Shown here: piece after piece, positions 42,690 to 54,352 of the stretch
Layout: every line of letters starts with the position of its first letter
How positions within the stretch are numbered: the stretch's first letter is position 1
NCBI RefSeq assembly: GCF_027172205.1
Contig: NC_070614.1
Location: forward strand, 42,151,001-42,215,000
Source: Podarcis raffonei
Lineage: Eukaryota; Chordata; Lepidosauria; Squamata; Lacertidae
DNA length: 64,000 bases
Direction of reading: 5' to 3'
Translations under genes and position numbers: made by a program
The notes under the pieces: generated by a model
Seen by the model: the letters and a program-made list of their open reading frames with translations, nothing else
The model's database searches: none
What the model was told of the DNA's origin: nothing

Positions 42690-43260
42690 CGGGATCATTC
42701 TGACCTTTCATCTCCGCTTCTCTCCATGTCGGATTCTGACTGATGGGGGCTTCGGTGCTTTCCTCGTCCGGACCCTCCGCTCTTTCTTCTCCCGGGAGAA
42801 CTGCGCTTCTCACTGCAGGAGGCGGCCGTTTTACCGGCCTCCGGGGAGAGCGACGCTGTCGTCACGGGCCCGCCGGCCAATGGGACGCCAGCCTCTACCG
42901 AGGGCCCGCCCGCTCGCGCGCCCGCCGGCCGGCCGGCCGGCCACAAAGGTTGCCCCTGGCAACGCCGGGGCTCCGGCGCCCGTCACGGCCCTGGACCGCT
43001 CTCGCCCTGCCCACCCGAGGCGGCAGCATCAGCACCAGCATCCTCCTCCCCGGCCGCCTTCCCCTCCAGGACCGAGGAGGAGGAGGAAGGGGCAGGCGGG
43101 GCGAAGGCGGCTCCTGGGGCCCCCGAGGGTATGGGGGGGGCGATCGGGCGACCAGGAAGAGGAGGAAGCGGCTTCCACCGACAAAGCTCCACGAGGGTGG
43201 AGGGTACTGAATGCGCACGAGGCAAAAGGAATACACGCGTACACCTGACCCTGAACGTTA
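42690..43260. promoter_or_regulatory. Orphan CpG island
   Basis: About 570 bp that are much richer in G+C and CpG than the surroundings, including runs such as GCCCGCTCGCGCGCCCGCCG and several CGCG. A CCAAT box lies at 42877-42881 and a full RFX X-box at 42949-42963. There is no TATA box. Open frames in both directions are low-complexity (Arg/Pro/Gly-rich) and probably by-products of composition. No exon of a known gene lies within 13 kb on either side, so the transcript it serves is unknown: a lineage-specific gene, a lncRNA, or the relic of a lost gene. Confidence 0.7.
42949..42963. promoter_or_regulatory. Palindromic X-box (RFX site)
   Basis: GTTGCCCCTGGCAAC matches the RFX consensus GTNRCC-N(0-3)-RGYAAC on both halves. 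RFX factors control ciliary genes and MHC class II genes. It lies 67 bp to the right of the CCAAT box within the CpG island. An identical right half (CCCCTGGCAAC) recurs at 43284-43294. Confidence 0.75.
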
Positions 43261-43269
43261 GGAGGACTT

Positions 43270-43675
43270 GTCGCGGGGGAATTCCCCTGGCAACGCGTTT
43301 CATTCCCCTTGCTAGGTTGTTGTGGTTGTTAGTACTGTAATCAGCGCTTTCTTCTAAAAAAAAATGTTTAGGGGATACTCTCATTTTGACTCAAGAAAAT
43401 CACCATTTTATAGTGATTTATAGTGATCTAGGGAAAAATAAATACAGTAAATGGACAAAAGTACAAAGGTTCAGAAAATGTTTAGGGGTATGAGTACCCC
43501 TGCGTCGTCGTCCCCCCCCCCCGAAAAAGCACTTCTTATTATTTTTATTCTTATTATTCAGCTATCTTTTCTCTTGTTCCATGCTTGGGTCCACCTCAGG
43601 TGCCCAAATATCTTGGGCCTGCCCTGCTAGTACCCACTGATAGCTCTCTCCTCCATTTATGCCCCAGCTTTCCTC
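43270..43675. other. No gene recognised
   Basis: Right shoulder of the CpG island. The X-box half-site at 43284-43294 is its only notable feature. Confidence 0.4.
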
Positions 43676-43679
43676 CAAG

Positions 43680-43815
43680 AAGATCAAGGTGGCGTGCATG
43701 GTTCTTCCTCTCTCTCTCTATTATCCTCACGACAATCCTGTGAGGTACGTTAGGCTAACTGACTGTTCCAAGGTCACCCAGTGACCTTCATGGCAGAACA
43801 GGAATTGCATCCTCT
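43680..43815 (-). repeat. SINE body fragment
   Basis: The minus strand reads GGTCACTGGGTGACCTTGGA, CAGTCAGTTAGCCTAACGTA and TTGTCGTGAGGATAATAGAG. Confidence 0.65.
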
Positions 43816-43833
43816 CCCAAACTGTGATTTTAG

Positions 43834-43836
<3 letters not shown>

Positions 43837-43872
<36 letters not shown>
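43837..43872. repeat. (GT)n microsatellite
   Basis: About 18 uninterrupted GT units. Confidence 0.95.
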
Positions 43873-43874
<2 letters not shown>

Positions 43875-43879
43875 CTTTC

Positions 43880-44870
43880 TTTTTGCTGTCCAAGTTATTG
43901 CGATTGGCTGTGGTTTTTCAGTAATTGTTTGTGTAAAGTGTACAGACAATTTGGTTGGATGCCTGGTATACATATAAGAATATTATTACTATTTATTATA
44001 CAAACTGGAGGAATAATAGATGTTAACAACAGTTTGGATCCACCCAGACTTCATATTCCTCAGACTTCAAACAAACTTTCTGTTGCTATTTTCCTCCTGT
44101 TTCTCTTCTGTTCTATCACATCCAAACCTTCCATCACTTAAAAATTTCCACTCAGATTTCTTTAAGATCAAAAGCGCTGATAATTTGTGTATACATATAT
44201 TTTCAAGTCGCCCATGGAGGCTGGAACCTTGGCAAACTTCCAGCCTTGGTTTTCTTGAAATGGATAAATATTTCTCCATCCTCTTAGGAATGTATATACG
44301 GAAAAACCAATTTGTACATGTCCCTTTTCTATTTTGATACTCAAAACTGAAACATTTCTAGTAACCCTCTTATCATTTGTAACGTGTTCGGCCTAATCAC
44401 TGAGATGTTTGTGGCTCTTATTCATACTTAGTTTCTGTTTCCTGTGGCAGAAAAATAACTGGAGGTTTCTGGACTTGGGGGAAATACAGTTTTATTTACA
44501 CAAACACACACAAGCCTAAGCTTGCGGTTCACTAACTTTATATACTACAAAATATAACTAAAACTGATTAGTTCAACACATTAATGAACATTTCACAATG
44601 TTCCCAACAAGATGTGTGGATTTGTATTTACTTGCACTTTATTTACACCAGCATGTGATAAAAACTCAGTTTTGTAAGACTGTACCTTCTCTCTTTTGGT
44701 CAATTTGACCATGCAAACTATATCCCGTGCTATAGTTGGGCAGATGTCCAGTGTTGGAGTCTTTATCCGCCCCTCAGTTATAACAAATAGTTATTCGTCA
44801 ATGAATGTTGAACCATTCCTCTAACATCTGTCAGTAGTACCAAATCTTGAACTGTGGAACAGCCTCCACA
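43880..44870. other. No gene recognised
   Basis: AT-rich; no supported feature. Confidence 0.4.
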
Positions 44871-44877
44871 GAAAAGT

Positions 44878-45120
44878 TCAGTGTGGTGTAGTGGTTAAGA
44901 GTGGTAGACTTGTAATCTGGTGAAACGGGTTCGCTTCCCCGCTCCTCCACATGCAGCTGCTTGGGCTAGTCACACTTCTTTGAAGTCTCTCAGCCCCACT
45001 CACCTCACAGAGTGTTTGTTGTGGGGGAGGAAGGAAAAGGAGATTGTTAGCCGCTTTGAGACTCCTTAGGGTAGTGATAAAGTGGGATATCAAATCCAAA
45101 CTCTTCTTCTTCTTCTTCTC
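44878..45120 (+). repeat. tRNA-derived SINE, near full length
   Basis: The head AGTGTGGTGTAGTGGTTAAG (A-box) and CGGGTTCGCTTCCCC (B-box) are followed by the body TTAGCCGCTTTGAGACTCCT, GATAAAGTGGGATATCAAAT and a (CTT)n tail. Both Pol III boxes look usable. Confidence 0.85.
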
Positions 45121-45421
45121 ACGGTGCTGTCTTTATGGTATTTTCAGTACCAGGTGAAAGACTTGATATAGTGCTATCCAGAGCATTATAGAAAATTTAA
45201 ATGGATGCTCAGAGTCTTGGCTGTCCAATTTGAAAAGCCCAGGGTACTGGGCCTCAGCTGCCCTAGGATGCTAGGTGCTTAAAAAATAAAAGTTACAAAT
45301 AGAGCAGTTGGAGTGAAAGGGTCACCTCTTAGCGCAGCTTTAGGCATGGAGAGTCCATGATGACTAGAACGATGCATGATCCTATTTTCTGTTTTACCTC
45401 TGTGTATGTCCAAGAGTATAA

Positions 45422-45797
45422 GGGACACGGGTGGCACTGTGGTCTAAACCACTAAGCCTCCTGGGCTTGCTGATCAGAAGGTCGGCAGTTCGAATCCCCA
45501 TGACGGGGTGAGCTCCTGTTGCTCGGTCCCATCTTCTGCCAACCTAGCAGTTCGAAAGCATGCCAGTGCAAGTAGATAAATAGGTACTGCTCCGGCAGGA
45601 AGGTAAATGGCGTTTCCATGCGCTGCTCTGGTTTCAGTGTTGTATTGCACTAGAAGCGGCTTAGTCATACTGGCCACATGACCCAGAAAAACTGTCTGCG
45701 GACAGACGCTGGCTCCCTTGGCCGGTAAAGCAAGCTGAGCACCGCAACCCCAAAGTCGTCTGCGACTGGACTTAACTGTCAGGGGTCCTTTACCTTT
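45422..45797 (+). repeat. Sauria-type SINE, near full length, copy 1
   Basis: The head GGGACACGGGTGGCACTGTG is followed by the B-box CAGTTCGAATCCCCATG, the body AACCTAGCAGTTCGAAAGCA, GATAAATAGGTACTGCTCCG and TGGCCACATGACCC, and the tail CGACTGGACTTAACTGTCAG plus CCTTTACCTTT. Flanks ATGTCCAAGAGTA and ATGTCCAGAGTA are a TSD with one base lost. The tail resembles BovB, the presumed partner LINE, of which a fragment lies at 2101. Confidence 0.88.
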
Positions 45798-45799
45798 AT

Positions 45800-46640
45800 G
45801 TCCAGAGTAGAGAATTGCAGGAGGCAATCCAACATGCTGTGTGTGTCCCCACCCCTTCAAAACTAGGAACAGTTTCCTGGGAAGCAAATTAGTTTAAACA
45901 CATTATGAACCTCTGACAGCACAATGAAGTTAACCCTCCTACTGCCCCGGACAAGGCCTGTTCCACGTGCATTCAGTTTCTGCCTTCGTACTTTGCTGCA
46001 TGTAATTAGATGAGAAGATAGCCTGAAGGCTTCAAACAAATTGGTGGCTGATGGGATCATCTGGGCCCATATTAGACCAAAAATTCCCCTCCAAAATCAA
46101 AGGCTGGCAGAATCATGTCAGGTGATTCATTCTTGTAATGAGAATTTGTGGCTTCATCAGGTGTTTGGCTCCTGGAATAGACAGGATATTGGAATGGGAT
46201 GACTGATCCTGCCCAGCATGGATGACAGTGGCTATTCCTGCCCTCAGAAGCTGTTTGCTAACCTGCGTGCTTGTCACTTCCTTATAGCCCTGCTCAATGA
46301 GTCTATACTAAATGCTTTTTTGTTGCACTATAGTCTCTGAAGGTCCTCCTTTGATCAGAGATCCTCCAGCCTCTCTACACCATGGGTCAGAGAACTGGGC
46401 TTTCCCTTTGGGAAGCTGAGAAACCCACCCAAGATGGCCCTGCTTTGTGTGATATAGAAATGTCTGCTCTCTCCAGACAAGGAGACATAGAGGCGCCTCG
46501 AGAAAAAGGTAGGGGGAGGGGCAACAGGAATTGCACAGAAGGCCAAACTGGAGTGAAGAAGGCCTGGGAGAGTGGCATGAAGGGAATGAGAGATGGTGAG
46601 AGAGAGAAGGCAAATAACATCTTGGGAATGCAAGTCTGTA
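45800..46640. other. No gene recognised
   Basis: No supported feature. Confidence 0.4.
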
Positions 46641-46642
46641 TA

Positions 46643-46793
46643 CACACCATACATTTAAAGCACATGACTTTCTGCAAAGAGTCCTAGGAACTGTGGTTAA
46701 GGGTGCTGCTCTGTGTGAGGGTAAACTATAGTTCCCAGGATTATTGGGAAGAGTGAGTCATGTATTTAAATGTGGTTTAAATGTATAGCATGT
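46643..46793. repeat. Second foldback repeat family copy
   Basis: ACATTTAAAGCACATGACTT on the left and GAGTCATGTATTTAAATG on the right flank CTAGGAACTGTGGTTAAGGG and AACTATAGTTCCCAGGATTA. Confidence 0.65.
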
Positions 46794-47011
46794 ATGCAAT
46801 CTAAGAGGATTGATGGGTATAGTGGGACATAGCTGGGCAACAGGACTGGGGCCGCTCTAACTCAGGTGGCAGATGCTGTTGGGTGACAAACAGTGGAGAG
46901 CTATTGGAGGACTGATCTGTGTGTGCCACGCAGTCTGCTTGAGTCTCCTTACACTACCCTGATGTGGTGGGGAATGCTGTCCCATTGGCTGTGTTCCAGT
47001 GAGGTGCACCT

Positions 47012-47326
47012 GCCAATTCTGTTTTTTTTATATAAAGATATTTATTAAGTTTCCAATTTTATACAAACAAAAAGAAAAAAGAAAAAAGAAAAAAAACCAC
47101 ATACAGTTCTCAATACTTAATTTTCAATGACATATTTCCCTGACCTCCTCATACCTCCCCTTCTTGTATTCCAATTCAAATTATTTACTCAGCAAATCCT
47201 TATCTCAAAACATTACAGCTGAAAACCCCTTAATTTCAATCCAACATCATTCAACATTCTTTAATTTTACAATATTTCTGTAAGTAGTCCTTAAATTTCC
47301 TCCAATCTTCTTCCGCCAATTCTGTT
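47012..47326 (-). mobile_element. L1 3'-end fragment with 12-bp TSD
   Basis: The insertion 47024-47314 lies between two copies of GCCAATTCTGTT (47012-47023, 47315-47326). Read on the minus strand it starts GGAAGAAGATTGGAGGAAAT, the last codons of the same L1 ORF2 as at 32740, runs through the matching 3' UTR (GGAGGTATGAGGAGGTCAGG) and ends in an A-rich tail. Confidence 0.93.
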
Positions 47327-47329
47327 GGC

Positions 47330-49250
47330 CTCTGTGGGTGGAATGGGTGTGTGTGTGCACCATTTGTCCTTTGCCTCAGGCAGCAAAATATTTTGGGCCT
47401 TTTCCTGCACAGGATTGCCCACTCAAACCTTCTTGGGGCTGTTTCTTATTTTAGAGCCAGTTCTCAAACCGTGGGGCACAGTCCCCCCGCATGGTGACTT
47501 GAGAAGCTTGGAACCAATGGACATATAGGATCACAGCCATTTTGTCCATCATCACATAGCACCAGATTGAGGGTGGCCAGTTCTCCCCGCACAGGGTGCT
47601 GAGCCAAGGGGGCAGAAAATTGAGAAGATCCATAATTGAGAAGATCCAGCAGAGGGAGAGCTGAGGCAAGACAGCCCACTCCACCTGCTCCATTGGTTCA
47701 GTTGAAAGAGCAGTTGCCATTGGGGTCCTCTCATCTCTGAATTGTCTGTTCATGCTGTTCATTGTGAGAGCATCTATGCGTACTTTGTCATCATCTATGG
47801 CCTGGGGATTAATAGCCAATTTTTCTCTGTTTCCTCCATCCCTGCTTTACTAAAATCTCTCTGCCGTTTCGAACCACCACTTTCCCCCTATCAGTGTCTC
47901 TCATTTCTGGTTCCCGTTTCATGGCTACTGCTGTTGTGCAACAGGCCTTTATTATTGCTCGCGGATTTAAAAGCCCAGAGGGTGTTGCCGTTTGTTCCTT
48001 TGACTACATGCACATTAGTCAAACATCATTGTTTGGGAAAAGGTTATTGTCAACAGTTCACAGCAGACCTCAGCGTATGAGAAGGCAAGCGCCTGCAAGT
48101 GCATTACGTACATAGGAATTTGAAGCCATGATACATTTCCCTCTCCCACTCTCCCCGCTCTGGGATTTAACTTCCTGGACAGCCTGTGAACCCTGAGGAA
48201 GGGCAACTCTAGTTCTCCACACTGATAATTTTAACAAGGTTTCCCTTCCAAAAGAAAACACCAAAGATGTGTGAAAAAGAGGAGCAATGGAAACTTGGAA
48301 AACAGGAACAAATAGTGAAAGTTGGAATATATGGATCATAATATGGCTTTAAAGATGCTCCATGGTTTCTACACAGATACCCATTTTCGATACACATATG
48401 AAAAAGGGCAATCTGCTCATTCAGGGGGTGGGAAGAACCTCAGGCCCATAGAAAACATGGACCCTCCAGATGTCTCTGTGTAGCCTTCAGGACTCTCCCT
48501 GGACCACAACCCCATCCCACATCCCCCTGGTTGCTTTAACCCAGCTGGAATGTTTACCTGAACTGTAGTAATGCCTTTTGTTTGCCTGGGAGGAGGAGAC
48601 AGGTGTGTGCGGAAATCTCTGTCTTTTGCAAGGCAGAAACGTAACCTACTGTACAAAGGTACAGGTCACATCTATTGCTCTGCACACTTTGCCTCTGGCT
48701 GGCACACAGCCCCTGGCTGGTTGCTGACACAGGAATGTGGTCCTCAGGCGGGGGGTGGGTGGGTTGAGTTTCCTCCAACTGTTTGCTAATTAATGGACCA
48801 TGGCAGGTCAATGGGAGACACACTTTGCATGAAGAAGCCTCTCTCCAGCAAAAGATCTTAGAAAGACTTCTCCAGAAGCGTCCGGCTCCAGGCGTGACGA
48901 GGCCCTTGGCAAGTTGCCCTCTGGCAGGCTGCTGTGGATGCCGTCCTGTTTCCTTGGAGGCAGGGCCTGATATTTCTCACAATGCTGCTCCCAGAATAAC
49001 GTAAATCAGAGGCATTCTGGGAAATTTAAATGGCAGATTCTGGACTCTGCTGCTCTTTCAAAGGAGGATGCAGGACAGGCATCAACATATGTTTTTTCTA
49101 TCCCTCCTTCTGCCCACCTTTAAACCATCTGCTTTTCTTTTCCGAACTGAATGCAGCACATCAACCCTTCTTACTTGAACAAGTGCTTTTGACAGTGAAG
49201 TATAGCATGCATTCATATTATCAAGGGTCACTTTTACACCATTACACTCC
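47330..49250. other. No gene recognised
   Basis: 1.9 kb without a supported exon. Near 47865-47900 a fragment (TTTCGAACCACCACTTTCCC) is related to the repeat described at 52535. Confidence 0.4.
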
Positions 49251-49256
49251 CTACCC

Positions 49257-49640
49257 TGAGGCACTGTAGTTTAAACCACTGAGCCTCTTGGGTTTGCTGA
49301 TTGGAAGGTCAGCGGTTCAAATCCCTGCAACAGGGTGAGCTCCCATTGCTCTGTCCTAGCTTCTGTCAACCTAGCAGTTCGAACGCATACTAGCGCAAAT
49401 AGATAAATAGGTACCACTGCAGTGGGAAGGTAAATGGCATTTCCATGTGCTCTGGCACTCGTCACAGTCCTCCGTGCGCCAGTAGCGGTTTAGTCGTGCT
49501 GGCCACATGACCCGGGAAGCTGTGTGTGGACAAACGCTGGCTCCCTCAGCCTGAAAAGCGAGATAAGTGCCACACCCCATTGTTGCCTTTGACTGGACTT
49601 AACTGTCCAGGTGTCTATTACCTTTTTACCTTTACGCTTA
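49257..49640 (+). repeat. Sauria-type SINE, copy 2, diverged
   Basis: The order of motifs is as in the 45422 copy: TTTAAACCACTGAGCCTCTT, GCGGTTCAAATCCCTGC, AACCTAGCAGTTCGAACGCA, TGGCCACATGACCC and a GACTGGACTTAACTGTCC tail with CTTTTTACCTTTAC. The extreme 5' end is missing. Confidence 0.85.
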
Positions 49641-49644
49641 GGCA

Positions 49645-50660
49645 TTTATTTTTAAAGCCTACTGTCCTATGGGACGTATTTTCCTATCTTACACCACTTG
49701 AAAGCCTTCCAAATTAAATCTCAGGTCCTTCTGTACTCTGGTGTAGCAAGATACACGGCTAGGTTTGCAAATTCTCTGTGCCACCAAGACATTTGTTAAC
49801 TGAAACAGTGCTACTGACCAGGCCAGAATTCTAGGTTGCACCATACCATACCTACATTATGAAGGGGAACCAGGTCGGCCGAAGATTGACCTCACATCTA
49901 ACATTTTAATAGACCTGGAGCTTGTGGAAGCAAGATGGGGTGATTATGCGGAGAATGCATATTCCGATTTAGCCAAGAGAAAGTTAAGAAAACATGATCC
50001 TAATCTGCATTTTCAGGAAAAGTTCGACGACCCCCTTATCATGCAGCACACTGCCAGCGAGACTGTGCTCTCGTGTTATTTATTCAGCCTTATATAATAT
50101 CTTGCTTGCTAAACTGAGGAAACCTAAGTCAACAAAGATAGTGGATCAAGATAGGGGTGGGCAATTTGTTTTACAAAAGAAGACATTAACATTAAAGGGA
50201 GGGAAATGGCTTTCACAAGAGCAAACAAAACTGCCCTGTCATTTAATTGCGTCCACAGTGTCCCTGAGCTGGAATTGCAGTGGGATAGAGCCAGTGGTGC
50301 CAGATGTGCCAAGCCAATAGCAATGTGCCATGGTGGCCAAAGGGAGGGCAGGCAAGGGGCCGGGCTCAGTGGCATGGATGTGATAGGGCAGCCAGGTGTT
50401 AGAAGTGATGTGGGCAAAAGTCCACCTGAGGTCCGGAAATAGCCAAGTCACTTTGTCCCAGTAACGATGAGAGACCAGGAAGCGCGTCTTTCAAACAGAC
50501 ATAGAATCAGATTTTAATATCAAGCTGCAGACAAGAAAGGTGACAGTGAGACAAGCCACCAGAAAAGCTTGTTCAGAGCTGCATCCCAAGTTGGGGTTTT
50601 CCAAACCCCTTTTATACAGGCATGTAAACAATAAAATGTTCTCACAATAGCTAACCATTT
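49645..50660. other. No gene recognised
   Basis: No supported feature. Confidence 0.4.
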
Positions 50661-50666
50661 CCTATA

Positions 50667-51285
50667 GGTAAAGGTAAAGGGACCCCTGACCATTAGGTCC
50701 AGTCATGACCGACTCTGGGGTTGTGGCGCTCATCTCGCTTTATTGGCTGAGGGAGCCGGCGTACAGCTTCTGGGTCATGTGGCCAGCAGGACTAAGCCGC
50801 TTCTGGCAAACCAGAGCAGCGCACGGAAATGCCGTTTACCTTCCCGCCAGAGCGGTACCTATTTATCTACAGTGGTACCTCGCAAGACGAATGCCTCGGA
50901 AGACAAAAAACTCGCAAGACGAAATAGTTTTTCGTTTTTTGAGTTGCTTCGCAAAACGAATTTCCCTATGGGCTTGCTTCGCAAGACGAAACGTCTTGCG
51001 AGTTTGTTTCCTTTTTCTTAAAACCGCTTGAAGAGGTGCAGTTGCGACTTGACCGTGCTTCGCAAGACGAAAAACTGGCAAGATGGAAAGACTCGCGGAA
51101 CGAATTAATTTCGTCTTGCGAGGTACCACTGTACTTGCACTTTGACGTGCTTTCGAACTGCTAGGTGGGCAGGAGCAGGTACCGAGCAACGGGAGCTCAC
51201 CCCATCACGGGGATTCGAACCACCAACCTTCTGATCGGCACGTCCTAGGCTCTGTGGTTTAACCCACAGCGCCACCCACGTCCCA
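50667..51285 (-). repeat. Sauria-type SINE, copy 3, split by a MITE
   Basis: The minus-strand SINE runs from GGACGTGGGTGGCGCTGTGG near 51285 to (ACCTTT)-type repeats at 50667-50680. The Tigger-like element 50870-51131 interrupts it. Removing that element and one TA restores the ATTTATCTACTTGCACTTTG order seen in uninterrupted copies. Confidence 0.92.
50868..51133. mobile_element. Tigger-like MITE inside a Sauria-type SINE
   Basis: The element 50870-51131 starts CAGTGGTACCTCGCAAGACG and ends CGTCTTGCGAGGTACCACTG, a perfect terminal repeat of at least 20 bp, with a TA duplication. The motif CGCAAGACGAA recurs at least four times inside. It is the best-preserved Tigger copy here and younger than its host SINE. 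Confidence 0.96.
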
Positions 51286-51444
51286 CCATAGACTTCTTAA
51301 TAAATGTATGCTTAACCATCCTATAGAAGCAACAGCATAGCAAAGCACCTCTCTTACTGGCTTGCCTGTGGCTCAGAAAGTTTCTAGCAAGCATTGTATA
51401 ACTTGAATCAAGCAAATCAAAGTGGAGTCAGTCTTGCATCTGTC

Positions 51445-52079
51445 TACAGTGGTACCTTGGTTCTCAAACTTAATCCATTCCGGAAGTCTGTTCCAAAACC
51501 AAAGTGTCCCAAAACTTTCCCATAGAAAGTAATGCAAAATGGATTAATCCGTTCCAGACTTTTAAAAACAACCCTTGAAACAGCAATTTAACATGAATTT
51601 TACTACCTAACAAGACCATTGATCCATAAAATGAAAGCAATAATCCATGTACTGTACTATTAAATAAATAAGACAGTATTGTAGATGATAATTTTTTAAT
51701 TTTTATTTTAATTCTTACCTGCACTGATGATAGTCATTGTTTGGATGGGGGGCTTTTATCCATTTCCGCAGTCAAATAATCAATCAATCAGTAGCCGAAC
51801 TGGGTTCCACACAGTCACGAAAACAAATTAACTGAAAAAGCCATAAAAATAAATAGCAAAGACAAAGGCGCCAAACTTAATCCGTTCCGGAAGTCTGTTT
51901 GACTTCTGAAATGTTTGAAAACCCAAGTGCAGCTTCTGATTGGTGCAGGTGCCCCGGAAACAATAGCTGACAGCTGCATTGGACATTCGGCTTCCAAAAA
52001 ACATTTGAAAACCGAACACCTACTTCTGGGTTTTCAGCGTTTGGGAACAAAGGAGTTTGAGAATCAAGGTACCACTGTA
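51445..52079. mobile_element. Tigger-like element, 631 bp
   Basis: The element 51447-52077 starts CAGTGGTACCTTGGTTCTCA and ends GAGAATCAAGGTACCACTG, flanked by TA. The subterminal motif TTAATCC-TTCCGGAAGTCTG occurs near the left end (51471-51491) and again inside (51878-51898). No transposase frame. Confidence 0.94.
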
Positions 52080-52084
52080 TATGA

Positions 52085-52530
52085 AAAGGGATCTTGCATT
52101 TTCCATGTCAGAAAGAATTATGCTCTGCAAATAGGTTTTAACCTTCTGTACAGTGTGTTTTAAATTACAGTTGCAAATTTCTTAGTGACCATTTTATTGT
52201 TTTATCTTCCGCTTTATATTTTTTGTAAAACACTTTTGTAAAGAAGTTTTTTTCTACAATCAAGCAGTATATAAATTTCATGAAATAAATAAATAGTATA
52301 AAAAGCAAACTTATCGATTAGCTTGTTCAGTTAGAGAAGGTTAAGATCAGTTGATGGATGTTGTACATATATGGGTGTTTGCTTGTTAACAAATTAGCTC
52401 TCCTAAATTAATACAGTGAATCTGGAACTTCATGTTGAAGAGAACACATGGTACCTGGAGTGAAATATATTGTGGGAAGGTACAATGGAATATGAGGCAT
52501 TGGAGAAGTTTAAAATAGTCTTCATTTTCC
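52085..52530. other. No gene recognised
   Basis: No supported feature. Confidence 0.4.
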
Positions 52531-52534
52531 CTTT

Positions 52535-53170
52535 CAGTGTCTCTACCTTCTTCCTGTACTCAAACAAGGGCAGAAGTTTGAGGAAAGTGAATGGAGGGAC
52601 ACTGAGACAAACATTGTTGTTTTAAGCAACAGCAAAGGTTTGAGTAAAACAGGCTTGGAACTCAGCTACATTGGAAAGAAAAGGTGCTTTATACAGTGTT
52701 GTGTACTGTATTCATTATAACACTGGTGACACCAGATGCCGCTGTGGAGTTCCATTTTTGCCAACCCGATTATTCATACAAAGTTTACAACGCGTTTAAC
52801 TGAAACGCTTCTTTGATGTGTTTAGATCCAGCCTTGGAAAGATGGTGAGGGTTTTTAAAAAAATAAAAATAAAAAAGCAAACAAGCAAGCAAACAAACCA
52901 ATCTCAACAAGGGGAAATAGCAGAGATGTGTGCAACACAGAAGCTAACACAAAACAAGCTTACACAACAGAGCTTTCCCAACTCCCTTTCCACTGTAATC
53001 AAACCTGGTTGTAAAATTGCCACTTCTCCCTGCTCAGTGTTACCCTCTGGTCACTTCACTCAAACCTCTGCCATTGTTTGAAATTGTCTCTTTCCCTCCT
53101 CTCTTTCCTTCCTTTGCGCGTCAATCAAACCTCTGTTGTTGTTTAAAACCACCACTTCCCTCTGTATCCT
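52535..53170. repeat. Unassigned repeat cluster with inverted and direct units
   Basis: A unit of about 45-65 bp (TCAAACCT, then TTGTTT-AAA, then CACTT-CCCTC) occurs in direct orientation at about 52998, 53059 and 53127 and inverted at about 52588-52650. I do not recognise the family. Confidence 0.5.
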
Positions 53171-53174
53171 TCTG

Positions 53175-54350
53175 CCACTCTATTTCCTATATCACGCTGG
53201 CCACACACAGTTACTGTGTTGATAGTTCTCCTCAATTTTCATGGAAAAATTCAGACATGGTCTCTGAACAAGAGGCCCTATTGAAGGTTAGGATGTTTCC
53301 ATGTGAACTGTACAGTAAGTGGTGTGCATGTGTGTGTGAATTGCATTTCCTAATGCTTTAAATTAATTATATGCTGCTGGAATTAAAGCATCCTGTTCCT
53401 CTCACGTGACTTATTTTCTGCAGCAATGCAGGTAGGCTGATTGCTATCTCATTTCATCATATGATCATAGGAAGGCTGTGGCATAAGGTCAGCCATGACT
53501 TGGTTTTCCCTTCTTTTTTGATTGGGGAACACAGAGCACTTCCAGACTGTGCCTGTTTTTGGGGTGAGATTCCAATTGCATGCCAGGGAATTCTGGTTGC
53601 ACATTGAACGTTCATTTGGCACTCTTCCATAACAAAGCCTCTCTCCCTTACCCCAATCAACCAGATGGAAATGCTTTGGAAAGTGTGGGGTAACTATTGC
53701 TTTGATGAAGTGTCCTGTAACTTCCCCACACACAAATCAGAATGGCTGTTCAGTCAGCAGCTGATGTTGACTATCCTCCTTGCAAAAATGGTGTAAATGA
53801 ATCAGGATGTGCGCTCAATAAAGAGGTCACCTGGAAGCAATCTTAAGACAATTACCGGAAGCTATTAGCTGACAAGCCACTGACTGAGATGATACTGGAA
53901 CTGAACCCAGTGACTTGCACTCTGTGCTCCCCCACACTTAACCTTTTGCCTTGTGCTTTCTAGGCACAGGAGCACATATACCTACTTGATGCCTGAGTTG
54001 TTCTTCTTTGCCCCACCGCTTTCCCCAGGAAAACCCACTCTTTAATACTGAATTGGAACAAATGGCAATTCAGATTTTTTGCTGGTTTCCATTTGCTCCA
54101 TTTCAGCTGTAAAGAGCAGTTTTTGCAGGGAAAGTGCCGGCAAAAAACGGGGGGGGGGGGGGGAGTGCTCAGACACAGACGTTGAAAGTCCAGACTTGTG
54201 CCTAGAAATGCAGAGCAAAGTTAAGTATGGATGAGCCCTGGTGTATATGGGAGACACATGGTCAATATGACCTGGGAGTTCATGACTGGCCACAGCTTCT
54301 TGGAAAACGGCCAGTATATAGATCCCTGAACTCAGCCTGAAACATTTGCA
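53175..54350. other. No gene recognised
   Basis: Contains a G run of about 14 at 54151-54164. No exon signal. Confidence 0.4.
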
Positions 54351-54352
54351 GT

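Noticed and set aside
42259-42813. 184-codon minus-strand open frame
   Set aside because: It crosses a (TATATG)-type repeat and the CpG island edge, with no conserved motif.
42646-43248. 200-codon and 155-codon overlapping open frames in the CpG block
   Set aside because: Arg/Pro/Gly low-complexity reading in several frames at once, as expected of GC-rich DNA; no domain or splice evidence.
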